A stretch of 13,734 nt of DNA from DAOVQB01 sp023128935 (GTDB taxonomy: Bacteria > Eisenbacteria > RBG-16-71-46 > CAIMUX01 > WJJG01): positions 1-13,734 of the forward strand of contig DAOVQB010000117.1 of the NCBI GenBank assembly GCA_030628905.1, given 5' to 3'. Numbering within the stretch: the first letter of the stretch is position 1; each line of letters starts with the position of its first letter. The position numbers and the translations under genes are program-made. Below, one piece after another: positions 7,235 to 13,734 of the stretch. The notes beneath the pieces were generated by a model that saw only the letters and a program-made list of their open reading frames with translations, ran no database searches and was not told the DNA's origin.

Positions 7235-8245
7235 TCATCGGTCGAGATAGATCTGATCGAAGATGCCGCCGCTGGCGAAATGGGTGCGCTGGGCCTTCGC
7301 CCAGCTCCCAAAGACCTCATCGATGGTGAAGCGCTTCACCTCGGGGAACTGTTGCGCATACTCCGCCACTACCGACGCGAGGTGTGGCCGATAGTAGTGC
7401 TTCGCCGCGAGCGCTTGACCCTCCGGTGAGTAGAGGTACTCCAGGTAGGCCTGGGCGACCGCGCGCGTACCCCTCCGTTCCACCACCCGGTCAACGACCG
7501 TGACTGGGGGCTCAGCCAGGATGCTAAGTGACGGCACGACGATCTCGAAATCCCCCGGCTTGAGCCTGCTGACCACCAGCATGGCCTCGTTCTCCCAGGC
7601 GATCAGCACATCGCCGATCGAACGTTCGACAAAGGTGATCGTTGAACCGCGTGCTCCCGTGTCAAGAACTGGGACGTTCCTGTAGATGCGCGTGACGAGC
7701 TCTCTGGCCTGCGTCTCATCGCCGCCATGTTTCGACAGCGCGTAGCCCCACGCGGCCAGATAGTTCCAGCGGGCCCCTCCCGAAGTCTTCGGGTTGGGCG
7801 TAATCACCTCGATCCCCGGTCGCGCCAGGTCGTCCCAGTCCCGGATGTTCTTGGGATTGCCCTTGCGGACAAGAAAGACCATTGTCGATGTATAAGGCGC
7901 GCTGTTGTGGGGCAGGCGACTCTGCCAGTTCCTCGCGATAAATCCGGTCCCCGCAATGGCGTCGATGTCGTAGGCGAGCGCCAAGGTAACCACATCCGCC
8001 TCGAGGCCATCCATCACAGCGCGGGCTTGCCGGCCGGCTCCGCCGTGGGACTGTTGGATCTTCACCGCTTGGCCCGTGCTGTCCTTCCAATACTGTACAA
8101 AGGCCGCGTTAAACTCCTGATAGAGCTCTCGCGTCGGGTCATAGGAAACGTTGAGTAGGGATATATCCGCGGCTCCCGCCAACGGCGCGCCACAGACAGC
8201 CAGGAGAAACGCGATAGGGATAGATATCCATTGTCTGATCTGCAT
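7235..8245 (-). CDS. sbp: Periplasmic sulfate-binding protein
   Basis: The product has 336 residues, a periplasmic solute-binding protein that delivers sulfate (or thiosulfate) to CysTW. A signal peptide covers residues 1 to about 25, with cleavage near AGA/AD. C18 lies in LAVC, which is not a good lipobox, so a soluble protein is expected. Family signatures are clear: SYDPTRELY (34-42), SHGGAGRQARAV (66-77) around the oxyanion pocket, DVVTLALAYDIDAI, NWQSRLP, and VITPNPKTSGGARWNYLAAW. The start at 8245 is supported by AAGGAGGG 7 nt upstream and by the signal peptide; a longer frame starting at 8458 would overlap cysA. The neighbours are cysA (100 nt upstream) and cysT. A four-fold 8-bp repeat lies just upstream and may control this gene. 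Choice between sulfate and thiosulfate is not settled by sequence. Confidence 0.95.
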   Translation of the reverse strand: MQIRQWISIPIAFLLAVCGAPLAGAADISLLNVSYDPTRELYQEFNAAFVQYWKDSTGQAVKIQQSHGGAGRQARAVMDGLEADVVTLALAYDIDAIAGTGFIARNWQSRLPHNSAPYTSTMVFLVRKGNPKNIRDWDDLARPGIEVITPNPKTSGGARWNYLAAWGYALSKHGGDETQARELVTRIYRNVPVLDTGARGSTITFVERSIGDVLIAWENEAMLVVSRLKPGDFEIVVPSLSILAEPPVTVVDRVVERRGTRAVAQAYLEYLYSPEGQALAAKHYYRPHLASVVAEYAQQFPEVKRFTIDEVFGSWAKAQRTHFASGGIFDQIYLDR

Positions 8246-8252
8246 TGCAGGT

Positions 8253-8260
8253 CCCTCCTT
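8253..8260 (-). promoter_or_regulatory. Ribosome binding site fixing the sbp start
   Basis: AAGGAGGG on the minus strand is 7 nt before the ATG at 8245, directly upstream of the signal peptide codons. Confidence 0.75.
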
Positions 8261-8277
8261 CAGTAAGCCTCTGTAAC

Positions 8278-8309
8278 TCATCCATATATCCACACATCCA
8301 CTTGTCCAC
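8278..8309 (-). repeat. Four tandem 8-bp repeats upstream of sbp
   Basis: On the minus strand four consecutive 8-mers read GTGGACAA, GTGGATGT, GTGGATAT and ATGGATGA: a TGGA core at the same place in each unit. They occupy the cysA-sbp spacer, 33 nt before the sbp ATG. Such iterated sites, nearly one helical turn apart, may bind a regulator, or the transcript may shape translation of sbp. The function is inferred. Confidence 0.5.
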
Positions 8310-8345
8310 CCCTCATGTGGAAAGCCCGAGTTGCACAGCAGCGGT

Positions 8346-10241
8346 TCAAGGAGAACCCGTGGCCGGTTCCTCACCCACCCGGAGGCGTGATTGCACGATG
8401 AGCACAGGAATATCGCACAGTTGGCCCAGGAGGTCTTCCAGTAAGCCCGGGAGCACAACGCCCTTGTTGCGACCGGTTAGGGGTGCGCCAAGCACAACCA
8501 GCTCGTACTGGCCTTTGCGCACCTCCGCAAGGATTTCCTCGCGGGCTTGCCCACGCCGCAGCAAGGTCTGCGCCTCGACCCCTACACGTGAAAGCGTCCG
8601 GCCCCCCGCAGTCAGGAAGCGCTCTCCCCGGGCCACCGCCTGGTCAGAGCGCCATGCCGGAATGACGGTCAGGATGGTCGCTGCCGCGCCCAGGTGCCGG
8701 ACCAGTCTTCCAGCAAAGAGCACACCGTCCTTTCCCGGCTCGCCCACCGCCACGCAGATCAGAACTCGCTGCGGGACAGGTCGCTGGCTGGGAACCAAGA
8801 GCAGATGGTGATCCCCGGCCTTCAGGATCTGCTCGGCAACCTCGTGGACTCCCTGCGGGGGAACACCATGGATCACAAGATCGTAGTGCCGGCGGTCTGT
8901 CTCATGTTCCACGGCCCGGCGTGTTCCATCTCGTGAGGTGCGGAGCTCCAGCGCGGCGGGTCCACTGGCCATCTGCTCGCGGGCCTGTTCAAGATGTGAC
9001 TGGATCCGCCCCTCTTTTGGACCCAGCCCCAACAACGTTACGCGTGCATGGGCCAGCTGGGCGATCTGTCCTCCCAGGTCCGTGGCGGCCTGCGTGTGGG
9101 GCGCACCATCGGTAACCAGCAGGAAGCTCATCCCGGGATGCAGCAGTGCGTGTATGCGCCGCACGCCCACCCAAGCATGATCGCCAGGACGCAACGGGAA
9201 GCGGCGCGCCTGGTGACCCGAACGGATCGCCTCTACCAGAATGTAGTCGGCTCCAAAGGGCATCTCAGGGGCGATGGTTCGCACCCCGGGGAGAGGGGGC
9301 AGCCGCAGCCGCATCTTCTCGAGGGATCCCACGAACTCAGCCTCCTCCACCTCTGCTCTACCGAGCAGCGGCCAGGAAAGGGCCTCGGCGGAATCCTTCA
9401 CGGCGACATCCTCGAGACGGAAGAGGATCTGCACTCGGTGCTCCTCGCCGCCGGAGGTAATGTGGTTGTCAAGGGGGATCTCCACAGGTCCGAGCCGCAC
9501 GCTGGTCGGCCCGCACTCACCGACCATGAGGTTGGCCTTCCCTAAAAAGGTGGCGACGAACTCGGTCTGCGGGTGGAGGTAGAGTTCCGTTGGTTCCCCC
9601 ACCTCGAGCAGCCGGCCGAAGTTCATAACGCCGATGCGGTCGCCCAGCTCAAAGGCCTCTTCCTGATCGTGGGTCACGAAGATGGTTGTTACGCCGAGTT
9701 CGCTCTGGATCCGCCGCAAGGAACGCCGCAGATCGCTGCGGATCTTGGCATCGAGGGCACCCAGCGGTTCATCGAGGAGTAAGACTTTGGGGCTGTGCGC
9801 AAGGGCGCGCGCCAGAGCAACACGCTGTTGCTGTCCCCCTGAGAGCTGGTGCGGCAGACGCTCTTCAAGCCCCACCAATCCGACGATCTCCAACAGCTCG
9901 TTCCGCCGCTGCCGCCTTTGTACGGTCCCAACCTTGCGGACCTGGAGGGGAAACTCGATGTTGCCCGCCACCGTCATGTGGCGGAAGAGAGCATAGTGCT
10001 GAAAGACGAATCCGACATCACGGCGCTGCGGGGTAAGCTCGGTCACATCCCGGTCATGCAGGAGGACGCGGCCGCCATCGACATCGAGCAGCCCCGCGAT
10101 CATCCGCAGGACAGTGCTCTTGCCGCTGCCGCTGGGACCCAGCAAGACGAAGAGCTCCCCATCGGGCACCTTCAGAGAGACATTGTTGACGACACAGTGT
10201 CCATCAAAGAGCTTCGTCAGATGTTCCAGTACGATGGACAT
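8346..10241 (-). CDS. cysA: Sulfate ABC transporter ATPase CysA fused to two universal stress protein-like domains
   Basis: The product has 631 residues, far longer than the usual 330-370 of CysA. Residues 1 to about 235 are a complete ABC ATPase: Walker A GPSGSGKST (35-43), Q81, signature LSGGQQQR (133-140), Walker B VLLLDEP (153-159), D-loop GALD, and H191. Residues about 240-365 are a TOBE-like CysA regulatory region. After HPGM (368-371) come two USP-like Rossmann domains: about 372-485 (SFLLVTDGAPHTQAA, later YDLVIHGVP) and about 491-617 (QRVLICVAVGEPG, later YELVVLGAPLTG and IPVLIV). The usual G-S ATP-binding end of USPs is not evident; the second domain has VLPGLLED instead. It is cytoplasmic and energises CysTW. 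The ATG has GAGGAG about 5 nt upstream (10247-10252). It is first in the cluster, 100 nt before sbp. The ATPase call is certain; the USP assignment is strong by pattern. Confidence 0.92.
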   Translation of the reverse strand: MSIVLEHLTKLFDGHCVVNNVSLKVPDGELFVLLGPSGSGKSTVLRMIAGLLDVDGGRVLLHDRDVTELTPQRRDVGFVFQHYALFRHMTVAGNIEFPLQVRKVGTVQRRQRRNELLEIVGLVGLEERLPHQLSGGQQQRVALARALAHSPKVLLLDEPLGALDAKIRSDLRRSLRRIQSELGVTTIFVTHDQEEAFELGDRIGVMNFGRLLEVGEPTELYLHPQTEFVATFLGKANLMVGECGPTSVRLGPVEIPLDNHITSGGEEHRVQILFRLEDVAVKDSAEALSWPLLGRAEVEEAEFVGSLEKMRLRLPPLPGVRTIAPEMPFGADYILVEAIRSGHQARRFPLRPGDHAWVGVRRIHALLHPGMSFLLVTDGAPHTQAATDLGGQIAQLAHARVTLLGLGPKEGRIQSHLEQAREQMASGPAALELRTSRDGTRRAVEHETDRRHYDLVIHGVPPQGVHEVAEQILKAGDHHLLLVPSQRPVPQRVLICVAVGEPGKDGVLFAGRLVRHLGAAATILTVIPAWRSDQAVARGERFLTAGGRTLSRVGVEAQTLLRRGQAREEILAEVRKGQYELVVLGAPLTGRNKGVVLPGLLEDLLGQLCDIPVLIVQSRLRVGEEPATGSP

Positions 10242-10500
10242 GACCGCTCCTCTTGGTTCCAGGCCGGTTACAGAGTGCGCCAGAACCTCGTCCGCCGGTG
10301 ATTTCTGCGGCGGTGCAATTGTACAGATCGTTCGCGCCCGCAGCGCCTCGCGTCACGCATACGCCGGCCACAAGGCCGTTTCGCGGGCACCGAGGCAGGG
10401 CGGGTCCCACCCCGCCATACGCTATTGATCATCGGCACCTGGGGTCACCAAGTCAGTCGAATAGAGGTGACAATTGGGTTTGCGTTGCAAAGCTCACTGA
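10242..10500. other. Non-coding stretch upstream of cysA
   Basis: I see no convincing gene here. It should hold the cysA operon promoter, but no clear -35/-10 pair is visible on the minus strand; TACAAT near 10317-10322 is a weak candidate. Two hairpin-like pairs occur: CGGCC-ACAA-GGCCG (10365-10378), followed by TTT on the plus strand, and GGCGGG-N6-CCCGCC near 10399-10416. A spaced dyad, GTCACC (10444-10449) and GGTGAC (10466-10471), might be an operator but lies about 200 nt from the gene. Confidence 0.35.
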
Positions 10501-10575
10501 GGGGGTGCAGCTCCGCCACAATTCACGCTGCTACCGCCGGGCGCCGAGCTGCTCGATACATCTGGTGCCTCGAAA

Positions 10576-10908
10576 ATGCTTCTGGAGCTTGCTGCCATGG
10601 AAGATGACCACGAGGCGGTCTTCGCGGCCATGAAGGAGAACCTGGCACCGCCGCCCTTGGCCGCGCCGCGGGATATGTGGGAGCCTGAGTCTTACCTGCT
10701 GATCCCGCCTATGGATGAGCACGGAATCGACGAGCGAGATCTGGCCGGGACTGATGATGACACCCAGACCCCGCCTCCACGGATGCCTCGCTCGCATCCG
10801 GATGCTGCCCGCTCGCCGCCCAAGGCGATGCACTCATTCTCGCTGCTGACGATGACGCACTCGTCGCCAATGCAGCAGACGAGATCATCCATGCCCCAGC
10901 ACACCTAG
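10576..10908 (+). CDS. Doubtful hypothetical protein or gene remnant
   Basis: The frame gives 110 residues from ATG and is open back to 10501. I do not recognise it. The first two thirds are acidic and protein-like (MEDDHEAVFAAMKEN, then RDMWEPESYLLIPPMDEHG) with high GC at third positions. The last third (Ser/Pro/Met/His-rich) is simply the complement of the Cys-rich tail of the minus-strand secreted-protein gene, so that part is not independent evidence. The plus frame and the minus frame share third positions here, so codon bias cannot separate them. No clear ribosome site precedes the ATG. It could be the 3'-truncated remnant of a plus-strand gene or just an antisense shadow. Confidence 0.2.
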   Translation: MLLELAAMEDDHEAVFAAMKENLAPPPLAAPRDMWEPESYLLIPPMDEHGIDERDLAGTDDDTQTPPPRMPRSHPDAARSPPKAMHSFSLLTMTHSSPMQQTRSSMPQHT

Positions 10909-11669
10909 GTGCCAGGTTGGTTTACACCCAGGCCACCTAGGGCCGCATCCCCCTTCTCGGGTGGGCTTGCGGAGTTGCGGAAGCCTCCGAAGGGAACGGC
11001 AGCCGTCGGGTCGGGAATGAGCTGTGCGAGACCAGACCCATTGTAGCCGTATACATACGTTCTGAAGGCGAAGACGGCCAACCAATTGCCCTCCCAGGGC
11101 ACAACCGTACTGAGGGTTACGCCCGAGAGCGGGCCCGGCCAGCCGCCAGTCGTGTATTGAATACTAGCACTATTCGGCGGAAAGCAGGCCCTCGCCCTTT
11201 CAAACATAAAGATGTTCGGATCGTAGTCGCTGAAGCCGAACTGGACTCCAGACCACTCCTTGTCCTCCTCAAACGCTGCAACCAGGTACCAGGAAACGCA
11301 ACAAGCGGAGGATGTCTGAACGGTGGTATTCTGATCGTGGCAACTCGTGATTTGATAATGCGGTAAGTGCGTATTCATTTGACCCAACCGGAATTTCGGC
11401 AACTCTTTGCTGCTCAGAAAGTTGCGACAGGAATCGCCCGGTCAGCTGTGATGCGGCGAACTCGCTGGCCCACAAGAAGTTACGCTGTGTCTGGTGGAGT
11501 CAAGTGCATACGCACTATGCGGTAAATAGGCATTGCAGTGCGACCCAGACGGCGCCTCGAGCTCGGCGATGTGGACAATCAACGCCCCGCCCTCCAAGTT
11601 TTGCGGATCAGCGTGGACGAGCGCGGATGTGGCTCCCAGCAAGGCAAGACTTAAGCAGATGGTTCGCAT
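10692..11669 (-). pseudogene. Broken gene for a secreted DPQNLEGG-type protein with Cys-rich tail
   Basis: The gene starts at 11669 with an excellent GGGAGG site upstream and a signal peptide (MRTICLSLALLGATSALVHA), then DPQNLEGGALIVH. The same frame continues to 10908 and shows VSWYLVAAFEEDKEW, GVQFGFSDYDPNIF and GGWPGP, as in a family of exported proteins of unknown function that I associate with Eisenbacteria-like genomes. Three lesions are visible. First, a 151-bp insertion at 11366-11516 brings a TGA (11442-11444). Second, a TAG interrupts at 10905-10907, after VNQPGT. Third, the Cys-rich tail (LVCCIGDECVIVSSENECIA, then LGGE) runs into unrelated sequence after about 10815. Removing the insertion and one target copy restores CNAYLPH-YQITSCHDQN in frame. 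It is an exported protein in origin and now very probably inactive. The family naming is from memory, not from a search. Confidence 0.75.
11366..11516. mobile_element. 151-bp MITE-like insertion with 24-bp inverted ends and 8-bp target duplication
   Basis: The ends at 11366-11389 and 11493-11516 are inverted repeats starting AGTGCGTATKCAYTTGAC and matching at 20 of 24 positions. Directly outside, ATGCGGTA occurs at both 11358-11365 and 11517-11524, an 8-bp target duplication. Insert plus duplication is 159 nt, a multiple of three, so the host frame is unchanged on both sides, but a TGA inside the element stops it. No transposase fits in 151 bp, so it must have been moved by an enzyme encoded elsewhere. 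Families making 8-bp duplications include several IS groups; I cannot assign one. Confidence 0.85.
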
Positions 11670-11672
11670 GAG

Positions 11673-11682
11673 ATCACCTCCC
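11673..11682 (-). promoter_or_regulatory. Ribosome binding site of the broken secreted-protein gene
   Basis: GGGAGGTGAT on the minus strand, with the GGAGG core 7 nt before the ATG at 11669. TATGAT at 11695-11700 (minus strand) is a possible -10 but would leave a very short leader. Confidence 0.55.
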
Positions 11683-11830
11683 AGTCATGTGACAATCATA
11701 CACCCTACCCGCGCGTGCGGTGATGGGATCAGGATGTCATCCCCGGAGGCGCTGATTACCGAATCCCCCAAGGCCGGATCATCCCCCGGGGACTGAGCGC
11801 AAAGGGGGGCAACTTCCACGATGCCCGCTT

Positions 11831-11877
11831 GCCCCGGGGCACAGACGCAGTTGAGCACTGGGTCTGCACCCCGGGGC
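11831..11877 (-). terminator. Strong hairpin after the beta-helix gene
   Basis: A 16-bp stem with two G-U pairs and a 15-nt loop starts 10 nt after the TGA at 11888-11890. The arms are GCCCCGGGGTGCAGAC and GTCTGTGCCCCGGGGC on the minus strand. No T-run follows, so it is either a factor-dependent or imperfect terminator or an mRNA 3' stabiliser. CCCCGGGG recurs at 11784-11791. Confidence 0.55.
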
Positions 11878-11887
11878 GAAAGCCCTA

Positions 11888-13579
11888 TCAGCGGACAAGA
11901 ATGATCCGTTGGTGGGCCGCATCGCCGAATCCATTGAGTCTATAGTAGTAGAGGCCGCTTTCTTCGGGCCGGCCGGCATCATTGCGCCCGTTCCAGACAT
12001 GCGCATGTCGACCGGCCGACTGGAGACCCTCGAACACCGTGCGCACTTGCCGCCCGGTGACATCGTGAATGGACAAGGCAATCGGCATTGCTTGGGAGAG
12101 CTCGTAGGAGAGGCGCACCTGCAAGCTGAAGGGATTGGGCGTTGCGGAGAGCTGCAGCACGCTCGACTCGCTTTGCGTGCGCGGCTCCCCAACTGTGGAG
12201 ACATCGAATCCGACCGGATATGACGGGCTGGGATAGGAGGCAGAGATGTAACTCCAGCACCCCCCCCCTGAGATATTGTAGCTATAGTACGTGTGGGCGT
12301 TTTCGATCTGCAGCGCCAGATGACGTCCGGCCGGAACCGTGAATTCTTGTACGTTTTCGATGGTTCCCACCACATACCAGCCCTCCTGAACGAGGGGGCC
12401 CGCACTCGGATTACCCCCGACGGACGTGAAGTCCGAACCATCCTCATTAGCATGGCCGAGTATTATGGAGAGATAGGCTCCTGATTCCACGCCGTACTCG
12501 ACAAACAGCTGATAGGTCCAGCAGGTCTGATCCGCTGTGTCACCGGCCAGGAACGTCTCGTCCATAATTGCGGCATAATCAGCGACCCAGACCAAGGTGC
12601 CTTCCGGCCCGATGGTCCGATCCCCAGGAATCCCCGTGAGGTCGTTGCCATACATCTCATGATCATTCAAATACCACGTTTCGAGCGTGTAGTTCTCCCT
12701 CGTCGCCATAAGGGGGTACTCGTCCGTGAAGGTCGCCCCCACGTAGGGAGCATCTCCAATACCGTCCCCGTCTTCGTCCACGCCCGCATGGTCGTCATAG
12801 TAGTTTCCGAGATAGTTCTTTCGCGCCGGCCCAAGCGGGAAGTAGGAGTGCTTCGTGCGAGAGTGCCACACATTACCAGTGCCGAAATCAACATGGATAT
12901 TCTCGGATCCATTGCCACCTAGACAGTTGAGATAGCTATAGTTATTGTGTCCCCACAGATAAATCCCATAGGCCGTATTGTCCGAGATCGTATTCTCGGC
13001 CATGATCCCATCGCTGCCACCGAGCAGCCGGATGCCATCGTGATTGAGTGTGACGTTATTATCAATCATGACATTGAAACTGCCACTGTCAAGATATATG
13101 CCTTCATTGATATTGCCGCTGCATGTATTGCCGATGAGCGCATTGCTATGACAGAGGTATTCGAGCGCGATTCCCCGGGGACTGCCGTTGCACGTATTTC
13201 CGGAGAAGGTGTTGTGCCGGGACGAGTATAGCCAAATGCCCGCTTCGCAATTATAGTAGTCTTCAGTGTAGCTGCAGTCGTTGTTCGCAACTAGGTTGTA
13301 ATGGGAGCCATGAAAATAGACACCCGCTTCCTCGTTGTATGAGCAGATGTTGTCTGCAATGACGTTGTAGTTGGCTTCGTTTCTGAGATGAACACCCCAT
13401 TGTGTCTTGTGGTCCGGGTCCCATCCGAGGCGGTTGTTGCGGACCGTGCAACTATCGGCCTCGTTGATATAGATTCCATCCGCCGAAGTGTTTCCATAGA
13501 TATCAACGGTGGCATAGATATCAAACGGGTGCGGCTCTTTTGCGACGACGGAAAAGCGGTCGCGGCCACGTAAAAGGTT
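11888..13579 (-). CDS. Secreted right-handed beta-helix protein with FlgD-like C-terminal domain, 5' end missing
   Basis: The frame is open for 563 residues from just after a TGA (13580-13582) but has no good start codon until ATG 13069, deep inside the repeats. About eight beta-helix coils of 22-26 residues follow one another in the first 210 residues (for example SADGIYINEADSCTVRNNRL, AGVYFHGSHYNLVANN, NEGIYLDSGSFNVMIDNN). Then comes a NosD-style closing segment (NYLGNYYDDHAGVDEDGDGIG, here quoted in part, ending YPLM), a beta-rich middle region with Trp and Tyr, and a final 85-residue FlgD-like/sorting-type domain: LSATPNPF, then SIHDVTGRQVRTVFEG, WNGRNDAGRPEESGLYYYRL. Such proteins are exported and surface-held in FCB-type bacteria. 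The missing signal peptide means a frameshift or truncation near 13580, so it may be a pseudogene. A strong hairpin follows the stop. Confidence 0.75.
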   Translation of the reverse strand, partial: NLLRGRDRFSVVAKEPHPFDIYATVDIYGNTSADGIYINEADSCTVRNNRLGWDPDHKTQWGVHLRNEANYNVIADNICSYNEEAGVYFHGSHYNLVANNDCSYTEDYYNCEAGIWLYSSRHNTFSGNTCNGSPRGIALEYLCHSNALIGNTCSGNINEGIYLDSGSFNVMIDNNVTLNHDGIRLLGGSDGIMAENTISDNTAYGIYLWGHNNYSYLNCLGGNGSENIHVDFGTGNVWHSRTKHSYFPLGPARKNYLGNYYDDHAGVDEDGDGIGDAPYVGATFTDEYPLMATRENYTLETWYLNDHEMYGNDLTGIPGDRTIGPEGTLVWVADYAAIMDETFLAGDTADQTCWTYQLFVEYGVESGAYLSIILGHANEDGSDFTSVGGNPSAGPLVQEGWYVVGTIENVQEFTVPAGRHLALQIENAHTYYSYNISGGGCWSYISASYPSPSYPVGFDVSTVGEPRTQSESSVLQLSATPNPFSLQVRLSYELSQAMPIALSIHDVTGRQVRTVFEGLQSAGRHAHVWNGRNDAGRPEESGLYYYRLNGFGDAAHQRIILVR

Positions 13580-13582
13580 TCA

Positions 13583-13734
13583 CAGTTTGAACCCTATTTG
13601 ATGCGGGTCAGGCGGGGTCTCTTCATGGCGCGGCGCGGGTCTCTTGTGCCTGGGGGGTGACCGTCGGCATAGTGGGCAGCGTGATTGCGTTCGTACTCCC
13701 TCGATTCGTGGAAACTCCAGTACTCGTCAAAATC
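13583..13734. other. Unassigned right edge
   Basis: No beta-helix sequence or signal peptide is seen in any minus frame here. On the plus strand a frame open from 13591 to the window end contains a hydrophobic stretch, VTVGIVGSVIAFVLPRFVE, starting at GTG 13657; it could be the start of a membrane protein continuing outside the window, or chance. Nothing firmer can be said. Confidence 0.2.

Noticed and set aside
8278..8309. CRISPR-like array
   Set aside because: The units are 8 bp, contiguous and without spacers.
8246..8458. Longer start for sbp
   Set aside because: It would overlap the end of cysA and place 71 residues before a good signal peptide and ribosome site.
10444..10471. GTCACC/GGTGAC dyad as a firm operator
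   Set aside because: It is a 6-bp pair with a 16-nt gap, about 200 nt from cysA; chance occurrence is quite possible.
10905..10907. TAG read as pyrrolysine or recoded codon
   Set aside because: No tRNA-Pyl or pylS is visible, and the gene already carries other disabling lesions.
10905..11402. Separate 165-residue gene
   Set aside because: It begins inside the inserted element at a TTG without a ribosome site; it is the downstream half of the gene that starts at 11669.
13583..13734. Membrane protein start at GTG 13657 on the plus strand
   Set aside because: Only 26 codons remain before the window ends and there is no clear ribosome site, so it is noted but not called as a gene.

Overview
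The window looks like chromosome from an uncultured, fairly GC-rich bacterium. Two secreted-protein genes at the right point towards the FCB-type candidate phyla (Eisenbacteria/Krumholzibacteriota-like). One has a parallel beta-helix with a FlgD-like, sorting-type C-terminal domain. The other is a DPQNLEGG-type secreted protein with a Cys-rich tail. This placement is an inference from protein style, not from a marker gene.

Layout: (1) 1-339, the end of a TSUP (TauE/SafE-type) membrane protein, plus strand. (2) 361-651, an EamA/DMT transporter reduced by a large in-frame deletion to its two ends. (3) 792-2279, an intact MATE-family efflux protein. (4) 2279-2442, a 164-bp near-palindromic element between two convergent genes. 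(5) 2552-10241, one long minus-strand cluster read right to left: cysA (fused to two universal stress protein domains), sbp, cysT, cysW, a sensor histidine kinase and an OmpR-type response regulator. (6) 10242-10500, no convincing gene. (7) 10501-10908, a doubtful plus-strand frame. (8) 10692-11669, a broken secreted-protein gene on the minus strand, split by a 151-bp MITE-like insertion with an 8-bp target duplication and also carrying an in-frame TAG. (9) 11831-11877, a strong hairpin. (10) 11888-13579, a beta-helix surface protein whose open frame has no visible start codon. (11) 13583-13734, an unassigned edge.

How the genes fit together: Sbp captures sulfate in the periplasm, CysT and CysW form the channel and CysA drives it. 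The kinase and regulator follow in the same direction and overlap by ATGA. This suggests, but does not prove, that they respond to sulfate or sulfur status. The unusual part is CysA: the tandem USP-like domains sit behind its TOBE-type region on one polypeptide, which could connect uptake to a nucleotide or stress signal. An 8-bp unit repeated four times lies just upstream of sbp.

The flanks show decay (transporter deletion, MITE insertion, stop codons, missing 5' end), while the sulfate-transport/two-component core looks intact.
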